From NCBI RefSeq assembly GCF_009689005.1, contig NZ_AP021879.1, forward strand, positions 4,704,652 to 4,768,651: a stretch of 64,000 bases of DNA. Reading direction: 5' to 3'. Positions 26,101 through 34,594 of this stretch are shown piece after piece; position 1 is the stretch's first letter; each line of letters begins with the position of its first letter. The DNA comes from Desulfosarcina ovata subsp. ovata. GTDB taxonomy: Bacteria > Desulfobacterota > Desulfobacteria > Desulfobacterales > Desulfosarcinaceae. The notes beneath the pieces are model-generated. The model was not told the origin of the DNA. It was given only the letters and a program-made list of their open reading frames with translations, and did not search any database. The position numbers and the translations under genes were made by a program.

Positions 26101-26463
26101 GATCTGCGGGAAAACGGTGGCGCGGGCGCCTTCGATCCCTCCCGGGCGGTCATCCAAAAGACCATCGAAATATTGAAGCGACGCTGCCGGCAGGCAGACC
26201 CGGACCAGGCAGAGCAGACCGGGGGGCAACTCGATGCCCTGGCCGGCGATTGGGGCCGGTTTGCCGACGCGTGTCGAAAACAGGAGACCCGGCTCGTCTA
26301 CCAGCGGCCGGCCAACGACCGCAGCACCGAAGCCCTGCTCTATGCCCACCAGGACGTTAAACACGGCAAATGGGCCACCCTCAATTCCATGCGCAACGTC
26401 GAGGACAGCGGCTTGCTGCGGGTGACACGACCGTTTTTGGCGCCGGAAAGCGAACGCCCATGA
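23164..26463 (+). CDS. drmA: DISARM helicase DrmA
   Basis: The protein has 1099 residues. The helicase core has FPTGGGKTEAYL near residue 449, VIMRYTLRLLTQQQFERA after it, the Walker B variant VQDELHLI near 656, and ATNMISVGLDVDRL with QASSRVGR as motifs V-VI. These blocks are highly typical of DrmA. A CxxC cluster (FTRCPWCGGRLWCPG, then CLNRENC) lies between motifs and probably binds zinc. In DISARM, DrmA acts with DrmB as a DNA-translocating complex that blocks incoming phage DNA. Here the stop overlaps the drmB start (ATGA) and three further genes follow on the same strand. This is the first gene of the operon. Confidence 0.88.
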   Translation: MNNHEASPYIEPRRRLVRWLRTCLMGPGPKYDVESEKDILNGQRPTQFYPTGILFPITPGGAGIDRAAEPEDDEDGVASSDRDADSMGDDRAAKPAGHSRRYIAPSAVGFSFYASRDIEFHVSAWGASYRSLSRARHQWQRIPLSPNNDRAAFAFPSPPSHQRIEFRHPLWVNPDDVPRAEIFSLWRPYNSGWLISISLCNRQQVCRADEILPPEEEKIRLEEMAFFEVELACAIDAGEIYPYPRKDPSLLDDEEIELELQYRRKKIFAIGHGAAVDWQLDAGRVDRLQTDFLPTAEVPLVTPDNEAIDPRTLALDFLSRTGTDPDVFTALEAFVQAYGQWLEARQETVDHFEGSEKKAGERILGRIRTARDRMAGGIDLLRRHPAMAEAFALTHAAMRSQWAQQDRIRGRAPRTYRWRPFQLGFLLLTIRSVTDADCAERDIVDLIWFPTGGGKTEAYLALIAFQIVWRRMQFPTSGGGTAVIMRYTLRLLTQQQFERAARLICALEILRQRRPERLGREPITAGMWVGSATTPNTFKDAMAEIRKASPDQAPRRFVFTRCPWCGGRLWCPGEHATRHGFHATDARFQIRCLNRENCAFGSRDPGALPLNVVDEALYADPPTLLFATVDKLARLAWDPRTVAFFGHGACRPPELIVQDELHLIAGALGSIVGIYEAALDAVLIQRGIYPKYIASTATIRNARTQIQKLFGRRHAVFPPPGIDADDSFFTRALPVDRHPGRLYLGYLASIVKKEEAFAALTAALFGAPDATGMDTPALSDAWRTLIAYHGSLRGVGDSHNALAYRTKSYREAQHQLKWYVRHDPSEEVSSEDSGRPQNAPRVAQLTSHYSPEENARTFGRLACPAGESECLDAVLATNMISVGLDVDRLALMIINGQPLTTAEYIQASSRVGRSEVPGLVVANYYRWQARSLSHYENFRPYHESFYRFVEPTSVTPFTPQVRRRALHAALVIVMRLSIDDLRENGGAGAFDPSRAVIQKTIEILKRRCRQADPDQAEQTGGQLDALAGDWGRFADACRKQETRLVYQRPANDRSTEALLYAHQDVKHGKWATLNSMRNVEDSGLLRVTRPFLAPESERP

Positions 26464-28322
26464 CCGATCCGACCCCCATCCGGCTCTCCCATCTCATCGG
26501 GTTCTGCGCTCCCGGGGCCATCGTCAGAAGTGCCGATATGCTCATGGTGCCCATGGATACCCGCTATTGGACGCAAAACGGCCAACCCAAAGGGGGGGCG
26601 ATAGTAAGGGTCAAGCGCCTTCAGGTGGCTCTGGGGATTGGCGACCGGCCCCTGCATTTTCCACCCACGGGCCGGATGGAGAAGGCCGGCAGAATCGTGG
26701 GAGACACCCTGCCGGCGGTGCGCTTCCCGCGCTGGATGCATTGCGAGCATTGCGGGCGCCTGTATTATCGGCTCTGGCGGCACCCCTCGGATCAGGATCT
26801 GTATTGCACCCATCCGGATTGCCGCCGCAAGGCCCGCCTGGCCCAGGTCCCGTGGGCGCTGGTGCACCCAAATGGGTATCTGGACGATATCCCCTGGTTC
26901 TGGCTGGCCCACCGGGCGCCGAAAGGCGACGTTCAGCGACACTGCAAGGACCGGGATTCACTGGTTTGGAAAGAAAACACGCTGCGTTGCGATACTTGCG
27001 GAGCACACAATAAATTTTGGGCCGGGGAGTTAACCGGCGAGAAATTCTTCTATGGTTATCGGTGGATGCAACAACAGCCCTGGCTTCGCGAACGGGTCCC
27101 TGTTCCGGAGCTTGAGCAGACCCTGCCCGTGGCCAGAGAAATCGGGGATGTGCGCATTTACGAAGCCCATACCGCCCGGGGCCTGGTGATTCCTCCCGAA
27201 TCCCGTATCACCGACGCCTCTCCCCGCGTGATTCTGGAAGGCATGCCGGCAGAGCTGGACCTGCTGCGCACCCTGCGGGCAAAGAATGCCAAACAATTCG
27301 GCCGCAAACTCGCCAACCTGGCCCGCAAGCTGCGCTTTGCCCCCGAGGCGCTGGTCGGCGCGCTGGATGAAATCGACAGCGCCCTCGATACCGATCCGCC
27401 CTTTTCCGGCGACCTGCTGGGAGAGGAATTCAAGGCACTGACCACTCCCATCCCTGACTTGCGAGAAGAAGAGGACTTTATCACCGAGCATTTCACCACC
27501 CAGTGGCACGGCCTGGCCGGCGCATCCGCCTGGTCCGGGCAGGTGGCCCGGATTATCGGCCTTGTCGACCGGGTCGTGGCCGTCAACCGGCTGCGGGAGA
27601 TCGTGGTTTACAAAGGCTTCGAGCGCCCTGCGGTGGCCGGGCCCGATATCGAGTGCCGGCTCGTGCCGCCGGATATCGTGGGCCGCCAGAACTGGCTCCC
27701 GGGCCTGGAGCTCTTCGGCGAGGGGATCTTTATCTCACTGAAAGAAGCAATCATCGGCGCCTGGGAGCAAAACGAGGCGGTGATCCGTCGCTGCCACACC
27801 ACGGCGCGCCGCCTGGAAAATCATGGGGAGGAAGACCTGCCGCGCTACATGTTGCTCCACACCCTGGCCCATCTGATGATCCGCCAAATCGAATTCGACA
27901 GCGGCTACCCGGCCGCCGCGCTCAAGGAACGCCTGTATGCGCGCCGTGCCAAGGGACCGGACGCGCCGATGGCCGGCATCCTCGTCTATACGGCAGTACC
28001 GGATGTGGCCGGCTCGCTGGGCGGGCTGGTGGAACTGGCCCGGCCCGAACGCCTGCTGGCCATCCTGGAACGGGCCTTTACCCATGCCGAGTGGTGCGCG
28101 TTGGATCCGGTCTGCGCCGAGCATGACGGGCAGGGGCCGCAGTTGCTGAACCGGGCCGCCTGCCATGCCTGCACGTTATTGCCCGAGCCCTCCTGCGAGG
28201 TATCCGAAGCATTTGGCAATACCGTGCCGGCCAATACCCTCTTGGACCGCGCTCTGATCAAGGGGGTTGCTTCCGGTGGCGAAGAACCGCAGATTGCGCC
28301 GCTGCTGGAGTGGGTCGGATAG
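26460..28322 (+). CDS. drmB: DISARM protein DrmB (DUF1998 domain)
   Basis: The protein has 620 residues from the ATG at 26460, which overlaps the drmA stop. Two zinc-finger-like clusters are seen early: MHCEHCG...YCTHPDC and LRCDTCG. The C-terminal DUF1998 region starts with LLHTLAHLMIRQIEFDSGY (about residue 466) and contains GILVYTAVPDVAGSLGGLVEL and the cysteine set CALDPVC/CHACTLLPEPSC. DrmB is the partner of DrmA in DISARM and is thought to regulate or stabilise it. No DrmC phospholipase-D nuclease or DISARM methyltransferase follows; instead a helicase gene starts 9 bases downstream. Confidence 0.88.
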   Translation: MTDPTPIRLSHLIGFCAPGAIVRSADMLMVPMDTRYWTQNGQPKGGAIVRVKRLQVALGIGDRPLHFPPTGRMEKAGRIVGDTLPAVRFPRWMHCEHCGRLYYRLWRHPSDQDLYCTHPDCRRKARLAQVPWALVHPNGYLDDIPWFWLAHRAPKGDVQRHCKDRDSLVWKENTLRCDTCGAHNKFWAGELTGEKFFYGYRWMQQQPWLRERVPVPELEQTLPVAREIGDVRIYEAHTARGLVIPPESRITDASPRVILEGMPAELDLLRTLRAKNAKQFGRKLANLARKLRFAPEALVGALDEIDSALDTDPPFSGDLLGEEFKALTTPIPDLREEEDFITEHFTTQWHGLAGASAWSGQVARIIGLVDRVVAVNRLREIVVYKGFERPAVAGPDIECRLVPPDIVGRQNWLPGLELFGEGIFISLKEAIIGAWEQNEAVIRRCHTTARRLENHGEEDLPRYMLLHTLAHLMIRQIEFDSGYPAAALKERLYARRAKGPDAPMAGILVYTAVPDVAGSLGGLVELARPERLLAILERAFTHAEWCALDPVCAEHDGQGPQLLNRAACHACTLLPEPSCEVSEAFGNTVPANTLLDRALIKGVASGGEEPQIAPLLEWVG

Positions 28323-28331
28323 GGGAAAACG

Positions 28332-29513
28332 ATGTCCGAACGCGACAAACGCCATTTTGAATTGCCGGGAATCAACGAATTGAGCAAGGCGCAGGAAGCC
28401 ATCAACTACCTGGCGGCCGAAGGCAAATATCTCGTGGTGGGCGGGCCGGGAACCGGAAAATCGGTGGTGGCGCTTTTGCGGGCCCGTTACCTGGCCGGGG
28501 AAAAGCGCAAGTATCTTTTTCTCGTTTACAATGTCCTGCTTGAAATCGCCTGCCGTCAGCTCTATCCGGAACTGGAATGTGCCCGCTGGATCGGCTGGTT
28601 CAAAAACCTCCATCGCAACCTGTTCGGCAAAAATCCGATCCCGAAATCGATGACTCCGGGAGATTTCGATTGGAAACAGGTAGAAAACCGTATTGTAAAC
28701 GCGGACAAGATGGAAACCTCGCTGGAAAATACCTGTCTGATCATCGATGAAGGCCAGGACATGCCCACTGGCTTTTATGAAGCCATTGACTATTTGGACG
28801 CCGAGCATCTGTTCGTGGCCGCTGACCAGAACCAGCAGATCACCGAAGCGAATTCAACCATCCGGGAAATACGGGAATGCCTGGAGATTCCCATCGAGGA
28901 GCAGATCCGGCTCACCGAAAATTTTCGGCAAAAGGACAAGGGCTATCATGTGGCTCTTTTGGCCGACGCCTTTTTCCCGGGCGATCCGGCCTCCACACAC
29001 CCGCAACTGCCGCCACGACAATCCACCGAAACGCCGTGGCTGTATACCTATGGCAGGCCTCTTTTTGAAACGATCATCCGCCGGATCGTGTTGATCGTGG
29101 GCCGCCATCCCAGGGAATTGGTGGGCATCATCACCCCCACCGATGCTGTTCGCAACCGCTATTTTCATGCCATCCGGCAGGCGGCCGGTACCTTACGCGA
29201 AAACGGTGCCGAGGTCCCCGTGGCCACCTATCACAGCGGCATGGTGCGTTCGGCCCTGGGAGCGATCCGTTTCGACCGGGGCGGCATCCTGGTAATCAAT
29301 GCCATGGCGTGCAAGGGACTGGAGTTCGATACGGTTTTCATTGCCGATGTGAACGATTTTTACCTGGACCCGGATACGAACAAAACCAAGCGCCTGTTTT
29401 ATACCATGGTGGCCCGGGCCCGGGAACGCGTCTTTTTGCTGCGCAGGGCCGGAGACCATTGCGCCGTGGATGCCATCATGCCGGACGACGAAACCATTTT
29501 AAAACGAAATTAA
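28332..29513 (+). CDS. UvrD-like superfamily I helicase/ATPase of the DISARM-like operon
   Basis: The protein has 393 residues, small for a UvrD helicase. Motif I is VVGGPGTGKSVVAL (about 35-48), motif II LIIDEGQDMP, motif III VAADQNQQI, motif IV/V MACKGLEFDTVFIAD and motif VI YTMVARARERVFLL, so all key helicase motifs are present without the long 1B/2B insertions. It starts 9 bases after drmB and is followed by the unknown gene at 29565. It is not a component of described DISARM classes to my knowledge. Probably an ATP-driven DNA translocase acting with DrmAB; that role is inferred from operon position. Confidence 0.75.
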   Translation: MSERDKRHFELPGINELSKAQEAINYLAAEGKYLVVGGPGTGKSVVALLRARYLAGEKRKYLFLVYNVLLEIACRQLYPELECARWIGWFKNLHRNLFGKNPIPKSMTPGDFDWKQVENRIVNADKMETSLENTCLIIDEGQDMPTGFYEAIDYLDAEHLFVAADQNQQITEANSTIREIRECLEIPIEEQIRLTENFRQKDKGYHVALLADAFFPGDPASTHPQLPPRQSTETPWLYTYGRPLFETIIRRIVLIVGRHPRELVGIITPTDAVRNRYFHAIRQAAGTLRENGAEVPVATYHSGMVRSALGAIRFDRGGILVINAMACKGLEFDTVFIADVNDFYLDPDTNKTKRLFYTMVARARERVFLLRRAGDHCAVDAIMPDDETILKRN

Positions 29514-29564
29514 AACCGGACCCTTCCGTGTTCATGGGCAACCGGTTGCCAAAAGGGGCTTTCA

Positions 29565-31106
29565 ATGACCGATTCCAAATCCGATAAAACCCGGCCGGAC
29601 AGCGCTCGCTGGCTGTTTCTCACCAACCAGATGAACCTGCAAATGATGCTGGCCGCCGGCTTGCTCATGTCCCGGGAAGGGTTTGGCGATAAATACTATC
29701 GCGACCTTTTGGATGACTGCCCGGGCTGGATTCCCCTTTTCCCCAATACCGCTCCGCGGGCTTTGGTGGACCGGGTGGTGGCCGAGGCCCGCCACCTGAC
29801 GCCGGTGGCCGTCGAAGTGGATATCAGCGCCCTGGCGGGACCGGCCAAAACCGTATCGGTATTCGGTTCTCCCCAGGACATCACCTTGCCCGAAGTTCAA
29901 GGGAATACGGCCGAAATACTGCTGGTTCCCGCGCCCCTGCCACTCTCCCTGATCAAAAAAATCTATTTTAAATCCGCGGCGGACAAAACGGCCTTTATCA
30001 ATCGCGCCCGCTCCCAATACCGCAACGTACCCGAGGCATGGTTTGCCAAGGCCTCCGGCAAAAAGTGGTTTGCCGGTCAATCCACGTGCACGCCGGGTCC
30101 GATCGCCCAGCGGGAAACGGTTCCCGGATCGATGGCGCGCGCCCAGGCCCTGGGCGGAACGTTTGCCCTGTTGTTTCACCTGGCCAATCGCAGCGATACG
30201 GGCAGCCGGTATTACCAATGGCTGACAGGAACGACCGACGACTCACCGGAGGTTGACCCGATCCTGACCTTTTTTCCGGCCTGGCTGCGCCGGGAGGCCG
30301 CCTTTCCGCCGGACAAAATCCAGGTCAAGCTGTTCTGGACCCTGGTCAACGATATCGTATCGGCCCAAGCCGGGGAGCTGTCGAGAGATGTGGTCCTGGA
30401 ATCCATCCAACGGGAGATCGAGCAACTGGACGACCCTGCGCGGGAACGCTATCGGGAAAGCCTATGCCGCCTCTGTGACGACCTGAAAGCGCTGCGGGGG
30501 TTGTCCGACGATACCCTGGACGCACTGTTTCAGCGGCACCCCCGGACCTTTTCGCGAGCATTAATTCTCTTTTTTCTGATGAACAGCGGTCGTGAATTGT
30601 TGGCCTTCGCCCATGCGGCCCTGGCGATGGACGATGTTTTGGCCGCGGCGATTTTGTTCGGGGCCCGCGAGGGCTGGATCGATTTGGCCGTTGACCTGCG
30701 CCATGGCAAACGCTTTGCTGATGACATGGCCCTGCGCATGGCCAGGGCCTGCCATCATGCTGCCGCTTCCGGCCTGACCGTTGCCACTGAGGCGCCGCCG
30801 GCCCTTCCGTTGAGAACACTCTTGCGTGCTTCCGGCGAAGAGCAGCGGCAACAAAAGCGCATCGCAGCGGCCATGCTGGAGATCGCCCGGCGTCAAAAGT
30901 GGGACTGCATCGAAACCACCATCCGCCTGCCCAAGGGCCAATATCAACTGGTGGTGGAACCAGGCAGCACGCGCCTGGTTCTGGACGGGGATGTCAAAAC
31001 GGTTCAGGCAAGCGTCCGGCAGGAGCTGTTTTGGGAGGCCATGTCGCAGCTTCCCCTGCCGCTGCCGGATGCCCTGGAACGTCTCGCCCGGAAAACCGTC
31101 GAGTAG
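29565..31106 (+). CDS. Unknown 513-residue protein of the DISARM-like operon
   Basis: The ATG follows AAAGGGG at 7 bases. I recognise no domain. The first 200 residues look alpha/beta with a hydrophobic MNLQMMLAAGLLMS helix; residues 230-430 are almost wholly helical (for example REIEQLDDPARERYRESLCRLCDDLKAL), and the last 60 form a possible small beta domain (IRLPKGQYQLVVEPGSTRLVLDG). There are no cysteine clusters, membrane helices or obvious nuclease motifs. It lies 51 bases after the UvrD-like gene and 9 bases before the NERD gene, between two superfamily I ATPases. That position suggests a scaffold or target-recognition subunit. Confidence 0.7.
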   Translation: MTDSKSDKTRPDSARWLFLTNQMNLQMMLAAGLLMSREGFGDKYYRDLLDDCPGWIPLFPNTAPRALVDRVVAEARHLTPVAVEVDISALAGPAKTVSVFGSPQDITLPEVQGNTAEILLVPAPLPLSLIKKIYFKSAADKTAFINRARSQYRNVPEAWFAKASGKKWFAGQSTCTPGPIAQRETVPGSMARAQALGGTFALLFHLANRSDTGSRYYQWLTGTTDDSPEVDPILTFFPAWLRREAAFPPDKIQVKLFWTLVNDIVSAQAGELSRDVVLESIQREIEQLDDPARERYRESLCRLCDDLKALRGLSDDTLDALFQRHPRTFSRALILFFLMNSGRELLAFAHAALAMDDVLAAAILFGAREGWIDLAVDLRHGKRFADDMALRMARACHHAAASGLTVATEAPPALPLRTLLRASGEEQRQQKRIAAAMLEIARRQKWDCIETTIRLPKGQYQLVVEPGSTRLVLDGDVKTVQASVRQELFWEAMSQLPLPLPDALERLARKTVE

Positions 31107-31115
31107 GATGTTGCC

Positions 31116-32699
31116 ATGCAGATGATTCCCGCCGTACCGTATTCCACCCCCAGCAACGCCGAACGAAAGGTCTTTGCGAAACTTGAAACCGCCTTGCCCC
31201 AAAGCGGCTTTACGGCCTACCATTCCCTGAACTTGCCCCATCATCCTTACAAACGGTTTGGCGAGATCGATTTCCTGCTTTGCGGTCCCGATGGGATATT
31301 CGTTTTGGAAGTCAAGGGGGGACGGGTCAACTGCGATGAGAAGCGGCAGTGGCATTTCGTCAACCGGTATGGCGAGGAGACCGTCAAGCCCGAGAGCCCT
31401 TTTGCCCAGGCGGAGTCGGCCTTGCACGGTTTTCACACCATTCTGCAGCGGCATTTCGGTATCGACCCCATCAACCGGTTCGTTATCGGCTACGGCGTTG
31501 TCTTGCCCGACTGCGACCTCCGGGCCAGCGCCGAATGGGAGCGTCAGACCTATGCCAATACGGCGGACATGCTGCATTTTGAACAGTGGCTGGCGGCCTT
31601 GATCCGTTATTGGCGCAACAAGCAGGCGTGGACCCGGGAGACAACGCTGCCCGATACCTCCACGCTGACAGCGGTCAAAGCGTTCATTCGTCCCCGTTTC
31701 GAAGCCATCGTACCCCTTCATATCCAAGCCTCCCAGGCCGAAGCGCAGATTTGCAGCTTGACCGAAAGCCAGTTGAAGCTGATCGATATGGTCAGCGGCA
31801 ACCGCCGCATCTTGTGTGCCGGCGGGGCCGGTACGGGCAAAACCTTTCTGGCCATGGAACTGGCCCGTCGCTGGACGGCCGGCGGGGACCCGGTCCTCTT
31901 GACCTGCCATTCAGCGTGGCTCAAAAGCTATCTGGAGAGCCGGTTTGACATTCCCCATCTGACGGTGAGCACCACCGCATCCCTGGCGGTGGCCGCCAAA
32001 CGGGCCGGCGTGGACCGCTACGCCGCCCTGATAGCCGATGAAGGCCAGGACCTGCTTAACTGGAAAGCCCTCGAGGCATTGGCGCCGTTTGTCGGAGGGG
32101 GACTCGAAGATGGCCGATGGTGTGTGTTTTACGACATCAACAACCAATCCAATCTGTTCGGCGGCATCGATGCCGACGCATTGGATTGGCTCGAACGGTC
32201 AGGGGCGACAAAGTTTAGTCTGACCCACAACGTGCGCAATACGAAACCCATCCTGGATACAATTAAGATCCGACTGGGCGCCGACATGGGAATCGACAGT
32301 GTCGGCGCCGGTCCCAAGGTCTGTGAATATCATGCCCGGAGCGAGGAAGACGCTGCCCAACGGCTGGCCGATGAAATCGATCGGGTAATTTTCAAAGGCG
32401 GGTTGAGCGCCGATCGGGTCACCATCCTGTCGCCCCGCCCCTGGGCCCAGTCCATTGCTGCCGGATTGCCGGAAAACGTCATCGGATCCATCGCCATTTT
32501 GGACGCGTACGCCGTCCGCCAGTTTCCGCCCGCCCGGTTGAGTTTCGGTGAAATCGCCGCTTTCAAGGGAATGGAAAACGAAGCGGTCATCGTCATTGAT
32601 CTGCCCGAACCGCGACCAGGCGCCACTGACCACGTCCTGCATTACGTGGGCATGAGCCGGGCGCGGGCGATTTTGTCTGTTATTTACTGCGATTTTTGA
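31116..32699 (+). CDS. NERD-domain nuclease fused to a UvrD-like helicase
   Basis: The protein has 527 residues. An N-terminal NERD (nuclease-related) domain at about 12-115 shows the PD-ExK-like core GEIDFLLCGPDGIFVLEVKGGRV, with Asp and Glu-x-Lys as candidate catalytic residues. A helicase-like ATPase follows: GGAGTGKTFLA (about 236), ALIADEGQDLL, FSLTHNVRNT, KGMENEAVIVIDLP and HYVGMSRAR. It is the last gene of the five-gene operon, 9 bases after the unknown gene. It may be the effector that cuts DNA, standing in for the DrmC nuclease missing here; that substitution is inference. Confidence 0.8.
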   Translation: MQMIPAVPYSTPSNAERKVFAKLETALPQSGFTAYHSLNLPHHPYKRFGEIDFLLCGPDGIFVLEVKGGRVNCDEKRQWHFVNRYGEETVKPESPFAQAESALHGFHTILQRHFGIDPINRFVIGYGVVLPDCDLRASAEWERQTYANTADMLHFEQWLAALIRYWRNKQAWTRETTLPDTSTLTAVKAFIRPRFEAIVPLHIQASQAEAQICSLTESQLKLIDMVSGNRRILCAGGAGTGKTFLAMELARRWTAGGDPVLLTCHSAWLKSYLESRFDIPHLTVSTTASLAVAAKRAGVDRYAALIADEGQDLLNWKALEALAPFVGGGLEDGRWCVFYDINNQSNLFGGIDADALDWLERSGATKFSLTHNVRNTKPILDTIKIRLGADMGIDSVGAGPKVCEYHARSEEDAAQRLADEIDRVIFKGGLSADRVTILSPRPWAQSIAAGLPENVIGSIAILDAYAVRQFPPARLSFGEIAAFKGMENEAVIVIDLPEPRPGATDHVLHYVGMSRARAILSVIYCDF

Positions 32700-32813
32700 G
32701 AGCCTGTTTGTCAGCCCTCTGCCTTGAACCCTTCGTGGAAGGATACGGTGCCCTGCGGTATTGGTGCACCAAAGGAGAGGGCGAAGAGAACTGCTTGCGA
32801 GAATGCCTTTTTT

Positions 32814-34121
32814 CTACCCTGTCAAGCGATCCCTCGCTTGCCGTACACCGGAAAAAACCGACTCAGCAACATGTCCGGGAACGTCTTCTGGAAGAATTGC
32901 GGCAACTTTTTCAATACAGCCTGTCGCCAAGTCACAACATTTTTCTATGATTTCCGTCATCTCCTGTTCGGCATAGCGGCATTTCCTTGCCGTATCCAAC
33001 CAGTGTCGTCGGGTGATCGTATTCCAATGGTAGTGGCGATTCTTTCCCAATACCGCCATGGCCATCTTCACCTTGTGCAAAGCAATCTGATGAGATGCCA
33101 CCAACGGATAGATGGAAATCACGTCATAAAGCGGGGTCAAATGAAAACGGCCGCCGGGACGAAGAAAGATGCTGAAATTTTTGGCGTGCCCATCAATGGC
33201 TCCCAGCATCCAGAAAAGCAACTGGGCCGTCATGAACATTTTTCTGTCTTCATGGGCACGGTCGGAGCCAAGGAGCAAATCCATGACCGACCTCATGCCG
33301 GGACCGCCGTCCGCTTCATATTTTAATACCCCGGGCGTACCCGTCGCCTGGCACATATCCTCCTGGGGCAGTCGCATCAGCCAGGATCCGTCGTCGGCCC
33401 AGCGGCGGTCAAAGCGCTCCACCACCAGAACCTTCTGATGGCCGAATGATGCTATCTGTGTTCTGGCGACAGGCATGCCAAAAGCGGACAAAAGTTGCTG
33501 GCAAAGCCATTCATTTTCCACGCTTTCAAACGGATCCAGTTCGCTCTGCCCAAATCCGCCCATGGGCAGTTTAAAAATATGGCTGGTGGGAGTGGTCCCA
33601 GACGGCCTGTGCCAAGTGCCCCGCATTTTAAGGAAAGCCGTTTTTTCCTGGGCGCCGGCCAGGGAAAGGCGAAAATCGGAATCGATATCCACTCCCAGAG
33701 GCATGGCATTATAGGCTTGGAGGATGGCTTCTATCTGCTCATCATCTACCTCACTTGCCGTAATTTTTCTGACGTCGACCGACTCACCCTCCGGCACAAG
33801 CTGCAATGCCCCCACACAGTCCCTGCCGATATGATATAGCAGATCGAATGCGCGGATGGACGCCGCACCGATCCGGGCTTGCAGCCGATTGCGCAGGGGA
33901 ATACTGTCCGGCAGCAGATTATCGAAAAAGTTTTCGACACGATCTCCGTAATAATCCTGGGTTGTAAGCGGCAGAGACAGGGACAGCGGCCTTGTATTAT
34001 CGTTTGCCAGCCATGTCGCGTCATAGCTGAAAGCAACGATCCCGTTTGTCCTACGGCTGAGCCAGCCCACAGGAGAGCCGTTCATCAGAACCTGAAGTCT
34101 GTCTGCCTTTGCCGTTACCAT
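32814..34121 (-). CDS. hipA: HipA-family serine/threonine kinase toxin
   Basis: The protein has 435 residues. It has the HipA N-terminal subdomain (LMNGSPVGWLS, then DNLLPDSIPLRNRLQ), the ATP-binding segment SHIFKLPMGG, and the catalytic loop AIDGHAKNFSIFL with its Asp and Asn followed by PLYDVIS for magnesium. HipA of E. coli phosphorylates glutamyl-tRNA synthetase and causes dormancy; the target of this one is not known. The gene overlaps hipB by 7 bases and is read toward the DISARM-like operon, whose last gene ends 114 bases away on the other strand. Confidence 0.92.
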   Translation of the reverse strand: MVTAKADRLQVLMNGSPVGWLSRRTNGIVAFSYDATWLANDNTRPLSLSLPLTTQDYYGDRVENFFDNLLPDSIPLRNRLQARIGAASIRAFDLLYHIGRDCVGALQLVPEGESVDVRKITASEVDDEQIEAILQAYNAMPLGVDIDSDFRLSLAGAQEKTAFLKMRGTWHRPSGTTPTSHIFKLPMGGFGQSELDPFESVENEWLCQQLLSAFGMPVARTQIASFGHQKVLVVERFDRRWADDGSWLMRLPQEDMCQATGTPGVLKYEADGGPGMRSVMDLLLGSDRAHEDRKMFMTAQLLFWMLGAIDGHAKNFSIFLRPGGRFHLTPLYDVISIYPLVASHQIALHKVKMAMAVLGKNRHYHWNTITRRHWLDTARKCRYAEQEMTEIIEKCCDLATGCIEKVAAILPEDVPGHVAESVFSGVRQARDRLTG

Positions 34122-34369
34122 TTATCTCCCCCTTCTCGGGCCGCATTGTCCAGGGCCTTGGGCTCGAGAACCATACCGACCTCCAGGGCGGAGAAAAGCC
34201 TGAACAGGCTGTCCACCCGGACGTTGGGATTCCCGTTTTCGATCAGGGAGACCCGTTTTTGATCAAGCCCGACCCGGGCGCCCAGCGCCGCCTGGGTGAG
34301 CCCTTTTTGCTTTCTCAGGTCCCTAAGCACTACACCAAGCCCGCCGGGGGACACCACGATTTGTTGCAT
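34115..34369 (-). CDS. hipB: HipB-type antitoxin, XRE helix-turn-helix
   Basis: The protein has 84 residues; GGAGG lies 5 bases before the ATG. The helix-turn-helix (LRDLRKQKGLTQAALGARVGLDQKRVSLIENG) fills residues 16-46. It neutralises HipA and represses the operon. The order hipB-hipA with a short overlap is the standard one. An inverted repeat lies 33 bases upstream of its start. Confidence 0.9.
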   Translation of the reverse strand: MQQIVVSPGGLGVVLRDLRKQKGLTQAALGARVGLDQKRVSLIENGNPNVRVDSLFRLFSALEVGMVLEPKALDNAAREGGDKW

Positions 34370-34401
34370 ACGATCCTCCCTTGGAAATATGTCGATAAAG
34401 G

Positions 34402-34418
34402 CATAATATCAAATTATG
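34402..34418. promoter_or_regulatory. Candidate hipBA operator
   Basis: CATAAT and ATTATG form a perfect inverted repeat around 5 bases, 33 bp upstream of the hipB start, where an autoregulatory site is expected. It is not the TATCC-N8-GGATA operator of E. coli. The rest of 34370-34594, up to the IS, shows nothing else. Confidence 0.4.
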
Positions 34419-34594
34419 TTGAAAACGCCATATTTTTATTTTAGGTTGTTTTTGGCATTTTTTGGGTAACCCATGGGCGCAGCCGTGGTGGCGGTACGGA
34501 AGCGAGGGGAAAGAATGCAGGGGAGACAGCGCACCCTGTCCGAATTTTATATAGGAAGGATTGTAAGAGGCCAGAATGGCTGGAACATATACTT

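Noticed and set aside
23164..28322. A canonical class 1 or class 2 DISARM system
   Set aside because: DrmA and DrmB are present, but no DrmC, DrmD, DrmE or methyltransferase gene is found between them or directly after; the following genes are of other families.
32696..33326. Plus-strand frames over hipA
   Set aside because: They are antisense to the hipA gene, which has complete kinase motifs, and have no ribosome sites.
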